Below, one piece after another: positions 25,341-34,639 of a DNA stretch of 64,000 nt (positions are counted from its first letter, which is position 1; every line of letters begins with the position of its first letter). The notes under the pieces were generated by a model, which worked only from the letters and a program-made list of their open reading frames with translations, searched no databases and was not told where the DNA came from. Source of the stretch: Haliclona indistincta. Taxonomy: Eukaryota; Porifera; Demospongiae; Haplosclerida; Chalinidae. The translations under genes and the position numbers were made by a program. The DNA is taken from the NCBI GenBank assembly GCA_964017065.1, contig OZ024784.1, positions 6,367,152 through 6,431,151 on the forward strand, in the 5' to 3' direction.

Positions 25341-27058
25341 AAGTTACTATCTAACCTATAACACTTACATAACCGGTGATGTCATGGTGACCAATAGTAC
25401 CACATTGACATGTTGGTTCAACACCAGTTATACTACCTCCTGCACATGACAGTCTATTACACTATAGTTCCACAGTGTAGTTATTAAACTCAATATCAAC
25501 CAGCTTAGAATTTTAGCAGAGGTAAATACCACTACAAGCCAGTTCATGAATAATGTAGCCAGTGAACTCTGGTCTTGGTATGAATGAATGCACATCATCA
25601 CTACCACATTGTATCCACTTGACAATAGTCACACATTTCAGTTCCACATGCATAAAGGAAGCTAGACCACCACAGTCACCCACCCAAGTGGTACTACATG
25701 CTGGTATGCAGCATATCTTCCTCTCCCTACTCAGCTGCCGTGGCTTCACTCCTCCATCACAACTAGTAACATGAGCATGGCAGTGTAACTAGATCACACA
25801 GTGTAAGCACAGACCATCCAGTTATAACAACAATAAATACATAATACACATGTAGTAGGTGTTGCTCCACCAGTACAAGCATAAAATTATGATTTACTAG
25901 TAGTATGCAGATCAGTATTATTACGACTCTAAAGAGATTTAGAAAAGTGAACGTAGGTGTAGAACAGTCAAAACAAACACTATCGTCAACAAATAACACG
26001 CACTGACTGTATGGACAGATGGTGTGGACACACACTCTATACTGACAGTAGCCAGTGGATGTCATCTAGACATGTAGTGCAAATGTTTATACACTTCTAA
26101 CAGCTACAAAGATAAAATATCCAATCTATATACACTGTACATCAACACTACTGTGGTGACATTAGCAAAGATAACACTAGACCATGCTCTGGTAACCTGA
26201 TACACATTAATCTACAGCAAACAACTCCTCACACACACAGTGGGTACTACTGTAGCTAGCTATCCTCACACACACAGTGGGTACCTACTGTAGCTAGCTA
26301 TCCTCTCACACACACACAGTGGGTACTACTGTAGCTAGCTATCCTCACACACACAGTGGGTACTACTGTAGCTAGCTATCCTCACACACACAGTGGGTAC
26401 CTACTGTAGCTAGCTATCCTCACACACACACAGTGGGTACCTACTGTAGCTAGCTATCCTCACACACAGTGGGTACTACTGTAGCTAGCTATCCTCACAC
26501 ACACAGTGGGTACTACTGTAGCTAGCTATCCTCACAACACTAAAAAGGCATTATTGGCACTTCTTGTGCAAAGCAGTAAACACTATGGATTCTGTTGCAT
26601 GACCAACAAAGGAGTCCACCACAGCAGCCCCAGTTGACTACAGGTTAAGAATTGTTTGCACATGTAAACAAGCTTGCTGAGGACCATAATGGCTATCTAA
26701 TAATGTACATAATTACAAGCTATAATTACATTCCTTTGGCCATTATTTCGTACAACACCTGGCAGATTCACAGCACAAGATCTGGCATACTTGACAACAC
26801 AGCTTAGTAGTACAACATAGGGGCAAGCAGGAGGCTACAAGGTGTTTGCATATCCCACCTTACTACCCAACATGAGCCAGCAGTCATGAGAACAACACAC
26901 CTCAGCTAGACACTAGCAGCACAGCACATAACAATAAAGTCCCCTCTGGTGTACCACTAGTAGTAGCAGTACATCATGACACACAAGCTAGTTAGCGTGC
27001 ACAGTGACTCACTGAATGCTGACATCTTCTGGTGAGAGGAGACCTTGGGGTCACTCAT
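16567..27058 (-). CDS. RAPGEF1: RAPGEF1 (C3G), CRK-binding guanine-nucleotide exchange factor
   Basis: C3G activates RAP1/R-RAS downstream of CRK adaptors at adhesion and receptor sites. Proposed exon 1 (27058-27013, MSDPKVSSHQKMSAF), exon 2 (23449-23407, with a GC donor) and exon 3 (23128-23062, SKKKRHHQLVPSTD) join in frame. Helical exons (22480-22980) follow. A proline-rich centre carries CRK-SH3-type motifs PPPLPARK (near 21570), PPPLPVKK (near 21345), PPIPPKKR (near 20125) and PPPVPPKRR (near 19545). The REM domain contains LLTYYTFITPEDLVDKLIYR (near 18700). The RasGEF domain contains VLDAELFYK (near 18120), a catalytic-region exon with PPCIPY (near 17000), SINFGKRWKQFKSVDHIRFA (near 16840) and the end SDEELWKVSLEIKPS, stop 16567-16569. 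The C-terminus matches human C3G well. Intermediate exon boundaries were not all fixed; exons 1 and 2 are less certain than the rest. Confidence 0.85.
19680..19781. repeat. GA/GGGA microsatellite in a RAPGEF1 intron
   Basis: (GA)n - (GGGA)n - (GA)n lies in the intron just upstream (in transcript sense) of the exon that ends with PPPVPPKRR. Read on the coding strand it is a long polypyrimidine tract. A shorter similar run lies near 18776-18817. Confidence 0.95.
23549..23621 (-). tRNA. tRNA-Val(CAC), intronless
   Basis: On the minus strand the 73-nt sequence starts GTCACCATGGTGTAGCGG and ends GGTGGTGACA. The acceptor GTCACCA pairs with TGGTGAC. Box A (TGTAGCGGTTATCAC) and the anticodon loop TTCACAC give anticodon CAC, and the T-loop is AGTTCGATTCT. 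It closely resembles animal tRNA-Val(CAC). It lies about 100 bp upstream of RAPGEF1 exon 2, in the same orientation as the host gene. Confidence 0.92.
24950..25274 (-). repeat. Possible tRNA-derived SINE, or tRNA-Val(UAC)-like pseudogene plus tail
   Basis: From 25274 leftward the minus strand reads a tRNA-like head: box A TTGGTTCAACTGGTAGAGTC, an anticodon-like hairpin TTGGGCTTACAACCCAG (loop with TAC), and a weak box B (AGTTCACTGGC) at the expected spacing. The acceptor does not close convincingly. About 250 bp of unrelated sequence follow, ending in a short direct repeat containing CACCATGAATGTG. The head abuts a long CA repeat (25275-25338). No second copy exists in this window to confirm that it is an interspersed repeat. 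Confidence 0.4.
25275..25338. repeat. CA microsatellite
   Basis: An almost pure (CA)n tract of about 64 bp lies immediately beside the tRNA-like sequence. The poly-Cys-Val open frame across it is an artefact. Confidence 0.97.
26227..26535. repeat. Minisatellite, 36-40 bp unit, about 8 copies
   Basis: The unit is a CACACACA run, then CAGTGGGTAC(C)TACTG, then the palindromic core TAGCTAGCTA and TCCT, repeated about eight times. Copies differ by the number of CA steps and by an optional extra C in GGTACCTAC. It lies in RAPGEF1 intron 1. Confidence 0.93.
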
Positions 27059-27641
27059 GGAGGAGGACCAACCGTAGAGAACCTGCATGCACCGTGCAAG
27101 ACAGAATATTAAAACACCATGAAAGATTAATGATCGTGAGTGTGCTTATAAAGAACAGATAGCTGGCTCTTCCAATGCACAACACAATCACTTCATGCAT
27201 GGACTCTACATGTGATGAACTGATATGGCCCAAAACGGAAGAGCTAACATAAAATTTTACATAAACTAACAAGAAAACATGACTATAGCCCACCAACAGC
27301 AACACAGAGTACACTACCATACAGCTGACACCATACAAAGCTATATTGGCAAGAAACAAACAAAAAAGTGGGGGTGTCGGCCATGATCAATACCTATTCG
27401 ATTCCAGCAACGTATAACACAGTCTCTCGAATAACACGGATCTTGTGGAGGTATCAAAAAGTCTCAACTAACAGTATGAACAATTGCTGGTTTGTAACAG
27501 ACTCGAGAACAGCTCCAACAGCAAGACCATTACCGCAGGCAATAATATCCGGTGGTTTGTCACGTAATCTAGAGTATACGGTTAAGGTGCTAACGACAAT
27601 AAAAAAATTAATAATACTTCCGGTACACATTATTATTATTA
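27059..27641. other. Spacer between REV1 stop and RAPGEF1 first coding exon
   Basis: REV1 and RAPGEF1 are both on the minus strand, so this 583-bp stretch holds the REV1 3' end and the RAPGEF1 5' region. A possible acceptor (GCATGCAG) just upstream of the RAPGEF1 start codon suggests a non-coding first exon further right. No coding sequence was recognised. Confidence 0.4.
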
Positions 27642-30440
27642 TTAAACAGTTATTGAGTCAATGTCCAATGTATTACCATAGCGTGTTATCATCACACGTT
27701 GAACACTTTCTAATACAGAGTTAAATGAACGATACCACACAGCCAGATCTTGACGAAGAACACTGCGTCGAAAGCATCGTAATGCTGCATCAGTCACTTC
27801 CATATTCTCAGAGCAAAGAGACTCAAGAAAACTCCGAAATGTCTCAAAATCAACATCATTTGGACCGATGGTGAAAGTCCTCACCCAATGTCTGATGCAA
27901 TCTCGCATCTCTTCAACAAACTTGGTCTGATCTTCAAAAACTATCCTTTCTTCACCACCTTCGTCCAACAAGTTTGGATTAGCATTCTCCAGTAATTCTG
28001 GGATATTCTCTGCAGACTCAGCAGTTATGTCCTCCGATTTGTTAGTTGACTGTGCAACAGCAGAATTTTTTGAATTTGCAACAGTGGAAAAAGAACTTTG
28101 ATTAGATTGTGCAGAATAGCTATTCATTATTTTCTCCTGCAGTTCGACAGGTAACTCCAGTAATACACTGTAATCCAGTTGAGAGGGAGGAGGGAGATCA
28201 AGGCCATAGCCATATTGAACAGAACTAACTTCTGTAGAACTCGATGATTGACATTTTTGCTGCACAGAATTTGAAAACAAAGACCTGATATCCGTGTCGG
28301 TGGTTCTCTTCATATCCTGTTTCAAACCAAGACCCTGTATTGGCTCAAATTGTATTCGTGAACTGGAAGGTTGACAAGAAGAAGAGAAGAGAGATCTGAT
28401 ATCAGAAACATGTGGAACTATCTTTTTTGATGGGCTGTCACCTGATACTAGTTTGGTCAGCTGTAGTCCCATCCCTCGAATGTCAGCTATCGTTGGATTG
28501 ATATTTTTCAGCAACTGTACAGCAATTCTGGTAATGTCTTCTGCTCTTCTGGTAGGCACACTGAGCGAGCTCGATCGAGATACGTTGTCACATGCTCCAT
28601 GACCAAGATACTTCCAGGTCTGTACTGGAGCAGTCGGTTTTCGAATCTTCATTTTTAAAGTTACACAGCTTCCAGAGACAGAGGCTTCAGTCGCTCTTCT
28701 TTGCAATTCTTGAGCCAACTGAGATACATGGTTTTCTGCCTCTGAGAATCGAGAAAATCTAATACCAAAGTTAATGTCAACAGAAATTGATTTACGCTCT
28801 GATACAAGCTTGAGCTGACGGCTGCTCTCGCCACGACAGCTTTGATACAAAGTTTCCCCGATCCTTTCTCCAAACTCTTCCTTCAATTTGACAAGTGAAA
28901 CTTTTTGAAGATCGCCACATGTTCTGATATCCATTTTCTCCAAGCGTTTCCTAAGAGACCAACCGACACCAGGTAAGTCAGCAACAGGTTGATCAGCTAA
29001 GTAACTTTTTGCCTCAATCATTGGGAGATAGTACTGGCCGTTTGGTTTGGCTTTGCGAGTAGCCATACGTGCAAGCAACATATTATGAGATATTCCTGCT
29101 GATACAGTACAGCCCGACCTTTCCTCTACTTCATCCCTAATTTGTTTGACAATCTGCCCAACCTCAACAAAACTTTTTGCATAGTCAGTGAGTTCAAAGA
29201 AAGCCTCGTCACAGCTCACTGCTTCTACCAAGTGACTGTAAGACATGAGGATTTCATACAGTGCCTGAGAGACTTTTCGATATTTGTCGAATTCATAGGG
29301 AACTAATGTTAGGTCAGGACATAGCTCGAGTGCCTTACCAACTGACATCCCATTCTTAATACCACATTTCCTAGCCTCATAACTACAAGATGCCACATCT
29401 GATGTCGAATGAAGAAGCCGATGAGGCACAGATGTTGCTTCCTGTCCACTAGTGTCATGTAGGTCTGTATTGCCAAGTTCATTACTAACAACAGCTGATG
29501 CTACTGCCGGAATGGGGCTACTGTTCTTTTTGGCATGTGTGACAGCTATAGGCTTTCCCTTGAGATGTGGTTTATCCATGATGCTTACTTGAACAAAGAA
29601 ACAATCTACATCAAGATGCACCACTGCTCGGCTCTGCTCTGATTTTAAACTTAAAGAAGAAGAAAGGAGAGGTATTTTCTGTGTTGCCTGTGGAAGCATC
29701 TTAGCTGTAAATTGCTTCAACTCAGTGCTCCAAGTGGACAAGTAGTGTAATCGAGAGTGGCTGTAAAATTCACTCACAAAATCAATACTATTAGCATTAT
29801 CTATCCTATTAGTAGCACATGTAGGAGGATTAGAGACATCGGTCAGTACAGAGTTGTCTCTCTTGCCAAGCTCTTCTTCTAGTTCCAGCCACTCATCACT
29901 AGTTCCTGGATCAGTATATTGCTTAGCTGCAACATGGCCAAACTTGAGTTTTCTCTGTGCCTTGTCAACACTATATAGTCGATAATGATCAATGCTAAGC
30001 TGTTTTCCAGCAGCTATACTGTCCACTATCCATGCTGGCGTGCACACTGCAGTACTATTCTCATTGAGCCGACGGATCTTCGCAGTGGGAAGGTTAGTTG
30101 CAATCATATGGGTGATAGCAGAAGAATATGGCATGTACTCATATCCTCCGCCATGTGCTTGTATCATTCTTTTCAGTTCATCAGCTTCAGGATTAGTGTA
30201 ACCATTGACATAAATAATCACTCCAGCAAATATGGTACTTTCTCGCTGACCCAGGGCGAAGTACTGATCTTGCAGCTTTCTTCTCTTCACTTGCATGTAG
30301 CTGCGGTGGTCATCCCAGTTGCCTGTATCTTGTTGATCCTTTCTAACAGTTTCTAGAGGACTACTAGAAAGTAGTGTAGTACTAACACCATCTTTTACAG
30401 TAGCAGTATCCGAGACAGTAGTCGAGGAAGAAGACGCCAT
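27642..30440 (-). CDS. REV1: REV1, Y-family translesion DNA polymerase (intronless)
   Basis: REV1 inserts dCMP opposite damaged template bases and scaffolds the other translesion polymerases. This single-exon frame of 932 residues contains a BRCT domain at about 65-165 (FAGVIIYVNGYTNPEADEL, CTPAWIVDSI). The catalytic core starts near 270 with VVHLDVDCFFVQVS, then SYEARKCGIKNGMSVGKA and the acidic pair in VSCDEAFFELTD (about 410), and has a helix-hairpin-helix-like LPGVGWSLRKRL (about 490). A little-finger region follows (SVDINFGIRFSR). A UBM-like motif LELPVELQEKIM lies near 765, and a REV1 C-terminal domain (DFETFRSFLESL, LAVWYRSFNSVLESV) ends the protein. Shorter than human REV1 (1251 residues), mainly in the linkers. 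The start is 57 bp from the upstream MATE stop. Confidence 0.93.
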   Translation of the reverse strand: MASSSSTTVSDTATVKDGVSTTLLSSSPLETVRKDQQDTGNWDDHRSYMQVKRRKLQDQYFALGQRESTIFAGVIIYVNGYTNPEADELKRMIQAHGGGYEYMPYSSAITHMIATNLPTAKIRRLNENSTAVCTPAWIVDSIAAGKQLSIDHYRLYSVDKAQRKLKFGHVAAKQYTDPGTSDEWLELEEELGKRDNSVLTDVSNPPTCATNRIDNANSIDFVSEFYSHSRLHYLSTWSTELKQFTAKMLPQATQKIPLLSSSLSLKSEQSRAVVHLDVDCFFVQVSIMDKPHLKGKPIAVTHAKKNSSPIPAVASAVVSNELGNTDLHDTSGQEATSVPHRLLHSTSDVASCSYEARKCGIKNGMSVGKALELCPDLTLVPYEFDKYRKVSQALYEILMSYSHLVEAVSCDEAFFELTDYAKSFVEVGQIVKQIRDEVEERSGCTVSAGISHNMLLARMATRKAKPNGQYYLPMIEAKSYLADQPVADLPGVGWSLRKRLEKMDIRTCGDLQKVSLVKLKEEFGERIGETLYQSCRGESSRQLKLVSERKSISVDINFGIRFSRFSEAENHVSQLAQELQRRATEASVSGSCVTLKMKIRKPTAPVQTWKYLGHGACDNVSRSSSLSVPTRRAEDITRIAVQLLKNINPTIADIRGMGLQLTKLVSGDSPSKKIVPHVSDIRSLFSSSCQPSSSRIQFEPIQGLGLKQDMKRTTDTDIRSLFSNSVQQKCQSSSSTEVSSVQYGYGLDLPPPSQLDYSVLLELPVELQEKIMNSYSAQSNQSSFSTVANSKNSAVAQSTNKSEDITAESAENIPELLENANPNLLDEGGEERIVFEDQTKFVEEMRDCIRHWVRTFTIGPNDVDFETFRSFLESLCSENMEVTDAALRCFRRSVLRQDLAVWYRSFNSVLESVQRVMITRYGNTLDIDSITV

Positions 30441-30497
30441 CTTTTACTGCAGGCGTGGTCTTTGGCGCAAAAATTAGAAAAAATGAGATAAAAATAA

Positions 30498-33256
30498 TTA
30501 CAAAGCAGACGGTATTGATGTTTCTACTAGCACTATAGATGATATTGTTGGTGTTGGTAATAATGAAGTGGATAAAACACTTGGACGGCTATCTGTTTGG
30601 CTGTACATCGTTGTTGGTAATAATGGAAGAATATCAGTTTCACTATACATTGGAATAGGAAGCACAGTAGAGACCAGCTCATCAGTATCATTAGCAGAGC
30701 ACTCAGAGTAGTTCCCATTGATCACAGAAGGGTGGTACTGGCTGGATACTCCTGCTCCTATCACAAGAGCTGCTCCCAGCACAAACAAGCTCCCTCTACA
30801 CAGTAGCAGACCAACCTTGGTCCTAGGATACTGACAGCACACCAGTGCTGCTCTCTTCTTCACTACTACTGCACTCTCCTCTACTAGGAATGCCTCATCT
30901 GCTGTAGAGACATCCTCCTCCTCCTCTTTCAACTCCTCTTCTCTTTCTTCCGTCTTTTCCACTTTGTTGTCAACATGATATTCACCACCATGTTCATCAG
31001 ATTCTTCCTCCTGGAAAATTAGTACTGACCCTCTCAACTCCAGTTCTTCACTAATGACAGTAGTATCACTGCTGACAGAATCCGTCTTGTCTTTCTTTCC
31101 ATGAACACGCTCAGATGCCTAATACACATCAAACAGACTATAGACACTCCACAATTAATTCACTCACTTTTCTAGCTTGCTTCTCCCAGTTTGTAAATAT
31201 CAGTGTAATAGAGAAAACTATAGTCTGATATAAATTAATAGACTTGTTATACTGTACACTACTACATCGAGATGTACCTGTGTTATACTGGCAATTGCGA
31301 GTCCAATCCACATTCCCAGAGTACCCATTTTAGCTGCTAGAGCCAGTGAGATACCAACTGGTAAACCAAGTATATAAAATGAAACGAAGTTGACGCAAGC
31401 ACCCAACAACTGACGTCCACAACCTCTCAAAATACCGGACATTACTCCCTAAAGTCAATACAGTACATCTATATGTATGTTGGATCTTTGTCGATAAAAC
31501 CTCACCTGTGTATGGTCAAAAATCAAGACAGGAACTGTCACATCAATTAGTAGTGGGATTTTTTCCAGAACAGCTCTATGTTCATATTGACAACAATGCA
31601 GATAGAAACAAACTTACTTACTCATCGTTTGTGAACAGTCTGCCTATAACGTTTTTGGTAGCTTGAAAAAACACCACCAGCAGCACCGCAAAACTAACTG
31701 TTGAATCATAATGATACACTGTACACACAACAAACACTGAACTCACAGGTCATGGCTATACTGATAAGTGCAGATCTCTTAGCTCTCTGAGGTTGACCTG
31801 CTCCAAGTTCATTACCGACACGAACTGATACAGCAGTTGCAATCCCGAGAGGTACCTAGGACACAAGACCAACATAAAAATCATACCATAGCTAGAATAG
31901 TTACCATATAAGCAATTGTCAGCACATTGATCATTACTGCATTGATAGCCAGTTCCACTTCACTAATGGTACCAACCACGAAGGCACCAATCTCATAGCT
32001 AATCCACTCTAAACTGATCATTACTATACCAGGTAGACCCAGCTTGAGGAACTGCCCCCACTCACGAAGACTCTCCCAACTCCATCCTAACAGGCTCAAG
32101 AGATGATCCGAGTCGATTTACACATAACATTATCTTACCATCCCAAGTTTGTTTATGCAGTTTTCTAACCCACACATAAATAATCAAGAGCAATGGCAGA
32201 CAATATGAAGCAAACACCATAGACAATGCCGCTCCACTGTATACACAATAATTATAATAATGAATAAGACTACCTAATAACTGACTTTACTCCGAGACGT
32301 GCTCCAAAAATAAGAATAGCATGAACTGCAGCATTCAAAATATTAGTAATAATACCAGTGAGAATGAATGGCCACACAATACTCTGCAGAACACTGTATT
32401 AACTAAGGTTCTAATGAACACATATTCATGTGCTGAGCTCAGTTAGTACACGACTACTACAGCATTAATGCAACAGCTAGTCCATAGACAGCTCCAGATA
32501 AATTGATGATAACATAGCTACCATACATGCACTAACAGACTAAAAGCTGATTAGCACATCACAGAAGGCCTCAAGAAAACCGATGATACCTTATGATCAA
32601 AGACCTCAAGAAGTTTAACCATGGCTTTGACGCACGGTACATGTGAGACTGAGTGCAGGCCATGATGTCGATATGGATAGGAGGTGGGTGACACACCCAC
32701 AATACCGTAAATTGCTCTTACAAAGACACGTAGCTTATGGATTAGCTGCTCGAGCTAGTGACGGATCATTAGAAATAGGGAGGGCACGTGAGAACATTTT
32801 GCTAATTAATATTCATTAAAATCGTTCGATTTTATTATTATTGCAGTTATTCATTGATGATGTACGAGCGCATTCACGCACTAAGCATAATAGTCGATCG
32901 CTTGCACTTTTCAGGCGCTTGGATTGAGATGGTCTGGCGTTATGCCTGTTTAATAGCGAGCCAGATGTGACTGTGTGACGCGCGAGATGTAAATAATAAA
33001 ATGGTGGACAAAATTTCTGGGAGGGCTTTTCCCTCACTGGCCCTCCTTTAGATCCGCCACTGGCTCGAGCAATTAGCTTGCCAGCACAAAAAGACTTCTT
33101 CATAGGACTATAAATTTTAGTCAAGAAGCTGCAGAGTGTTTTTGTGGAGATTTTTGAGCAGTAATACATAAACAGACATGTTTTCTGACACAGGGACACA
33201 CATATACATACATACATACATACATACATACATACATACATACATACATACATACA

Positions 33257-33290
<34 letters not shown>

Positions 33291-34572
33291 GACAGACACA
33301 AACACATAACATACTGCACACAGGGTAATAACTTAATAATGATCACAAATACAATACCTGTGCTAGGAGGTACTTCAATAACATATAATAGACAAACACA
33401 GCCTAACATTGGAGAATAAAATTGATATAACGACATAATGTAAATATAGTTGCAAGATCCTTACCGGCAACGCTATGCAGAAGATTTGAATGTAAGTACT
33501 TGTAAGCCTATTTTGTGTAAATCAAAAAGTCAAAATAATGTTGAGCATACTACACCTTGCAACACATGGCTTCTGCTGGAAGAGCAACAGTATAGTTTCA
33601 GTATTCAACCAAACACACCAGATGAAAAGAGTCAGCACAAATAGAATGAGCACTCCTAGTGAAAACAAGATTTAAACAAGTGGCAGCCTGGCAGGTACAT
33701 GCTTATTACCATAGATTGTATTATTCTTGCAGAAGACAAATTTTACGAATGTTCTTGCGTTTGAGAAAACACAGTTTAAGCTTTCCATGCCAATACGCAA
33801 AATATACAGACCACGAAAATAATACGATCTATGGTAGTTTTTGTAATAATTATATTACCTCGTTGAAATATGTGGCCAACACGTTTATAGTTTTTGGACC
33901 CATAAGTCTGTTGAGAGCATTAGATAACACATCACTCTGATAATGATAATGGCTGCCATACCTGAGAACAGAGAGTATCTCCTGCTGCAGCTAATCCAGA
34001 GCCCAATGACAACCAAACATTGATGAACTAATACAACAATCGTAAAGATCATCGTCACTCAAGATCACCATCACTTACTGATATAGCTAATGCTTCATAC
34101 AATAGCAGCAGTGTGTTTATAGAGTTAGACATAAAGCATTGACATTCATAGACTGACATTACCTGCACTATCTAGCTCGAGAGAACGGTCACTAATATGT
34201 CCAACAAACAACAGTGATACAAATAATGTCAACTGCTGAAGAAATACTGTGAGAAACTGCAAATTATTTAGATTACACTACTATAAACTGTAGCTCACGA
34301 TTGGTAAGGCTAATCGGAACAAAAGAACTGCCTCCTTGACTACCCAACCTGATATACACATCCTGACAACCCTGACCAGTTGACCACCGCCGGATTGTTG
34401 ACCACGAGGTTGGCCATGCTGCTGTACACCATTTACTGAAGGAATCACTTCTAAACAGCAACGCACAGTACAGTCAACAGGCTCACTATTAAACATTAAG
34501 TTATCACTTACCAGCCACGACTGCAGGTGTACTGTGGACATTATACGAGTCCTGCTCACCTGACTCTGCCAT
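30498..34572 (-). CDS. MATE-family (SLC47-like) transporter, copy G
   Basis: This is the last gene of the array in transcription order. The first exon starts MAESGEQDSYNVHSTP (34572), followed by GWVVKEAVLLFRLALPI. The 14-nt microexon is at 34079-34092. The TM7 exon (32099-31881) reads GLPGIVMISLEWISYEIGAF, keeping the glutamate. The TM10-like exon (31442 leftward) has MSGILRGCGRQLLGACVNFV. The last exon (from about 31037) carries the last-TM block and a tail ending SSIVLVETSIPSAL; the tail's first half matches F and its second half is unique. Compared with F, one intron carries about 900 bp of extra sequence (32404-33325), and a 130-bp MITE sits in another. MATE proteins exchange organic cations for protons across the plasma membrane; the substrate here is unknown. 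Confidence 0.82.
32404..33325. mobile_element. Composite insertion in a copy-G intron
   Basis: Copy F reads straight from AACACTGTATTAA to TAACTTAATTATGATC in the same intron, whereas copy G has about 920 bp between these points. The insert contains a transposon-like end (near 33032-33063, GGCCCTCC then AGATCCGCCACTGG, a sequence type common at ends of marine-invertebrate DNA transposons) and a (CATA)n microsatellite (about 33204-33288). No transposase frame was recognised. Boundaries come from eye comparison with copy F. Confidence 0.6.
33707..33836. mobile_element. About 130-bp MITE in copy-G intron
   Basis: The ends TACCATAGATTGTATTATT and AATAATACGATCTATGGTA form near-perfect inverted repeats. 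The same element lies at the equivalent place in copy F (36881-37014) and is absent from copies A-E, so it entered before the F/G duplication. Confidence 0.65.
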
Positions 34573-34639
34573 TGATCAAACAAGGCCAGCCCTGCCTACT
34601 TTAACAAATTAATATTCATGACAATAAATAATAATACAG

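Larger units (their letters stand above)
23450..27012. other. Large first intron of RAPGEF1
   Basis: About 3.56 kb separate the proposed first and second RAPGEF1 exons, by far the longest coding-gene intron here apart from the WDR24 tRNA intron. It holds a tRNA-Val gene (23549-23621), CA repeats (about 24890-24914 and 25275-25338), a tRNA-like/SINE sequence (24950-25274) and a minisatellite (26227-26535). No coding exon was recognised; the many short open frames lack family resemblance. Confidence 0.55.

Noticed and set aside
26227..26535. CRISPR-like regular repeats
   Set aside because: The units are contiguous tandem copies without unique spacers, in a eukaryotic intron; this is a minisatellite.
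33117..33321. Met-Tyr-Val-Cys repeat frames
   Set aside because: Translation of a (CATA)n tract inside an intron insertion.
32816..33436. 206-codon minus-strand frame
   Set aside because: It runs across a microsatellite and a transposon end; no conserved domain is visible.
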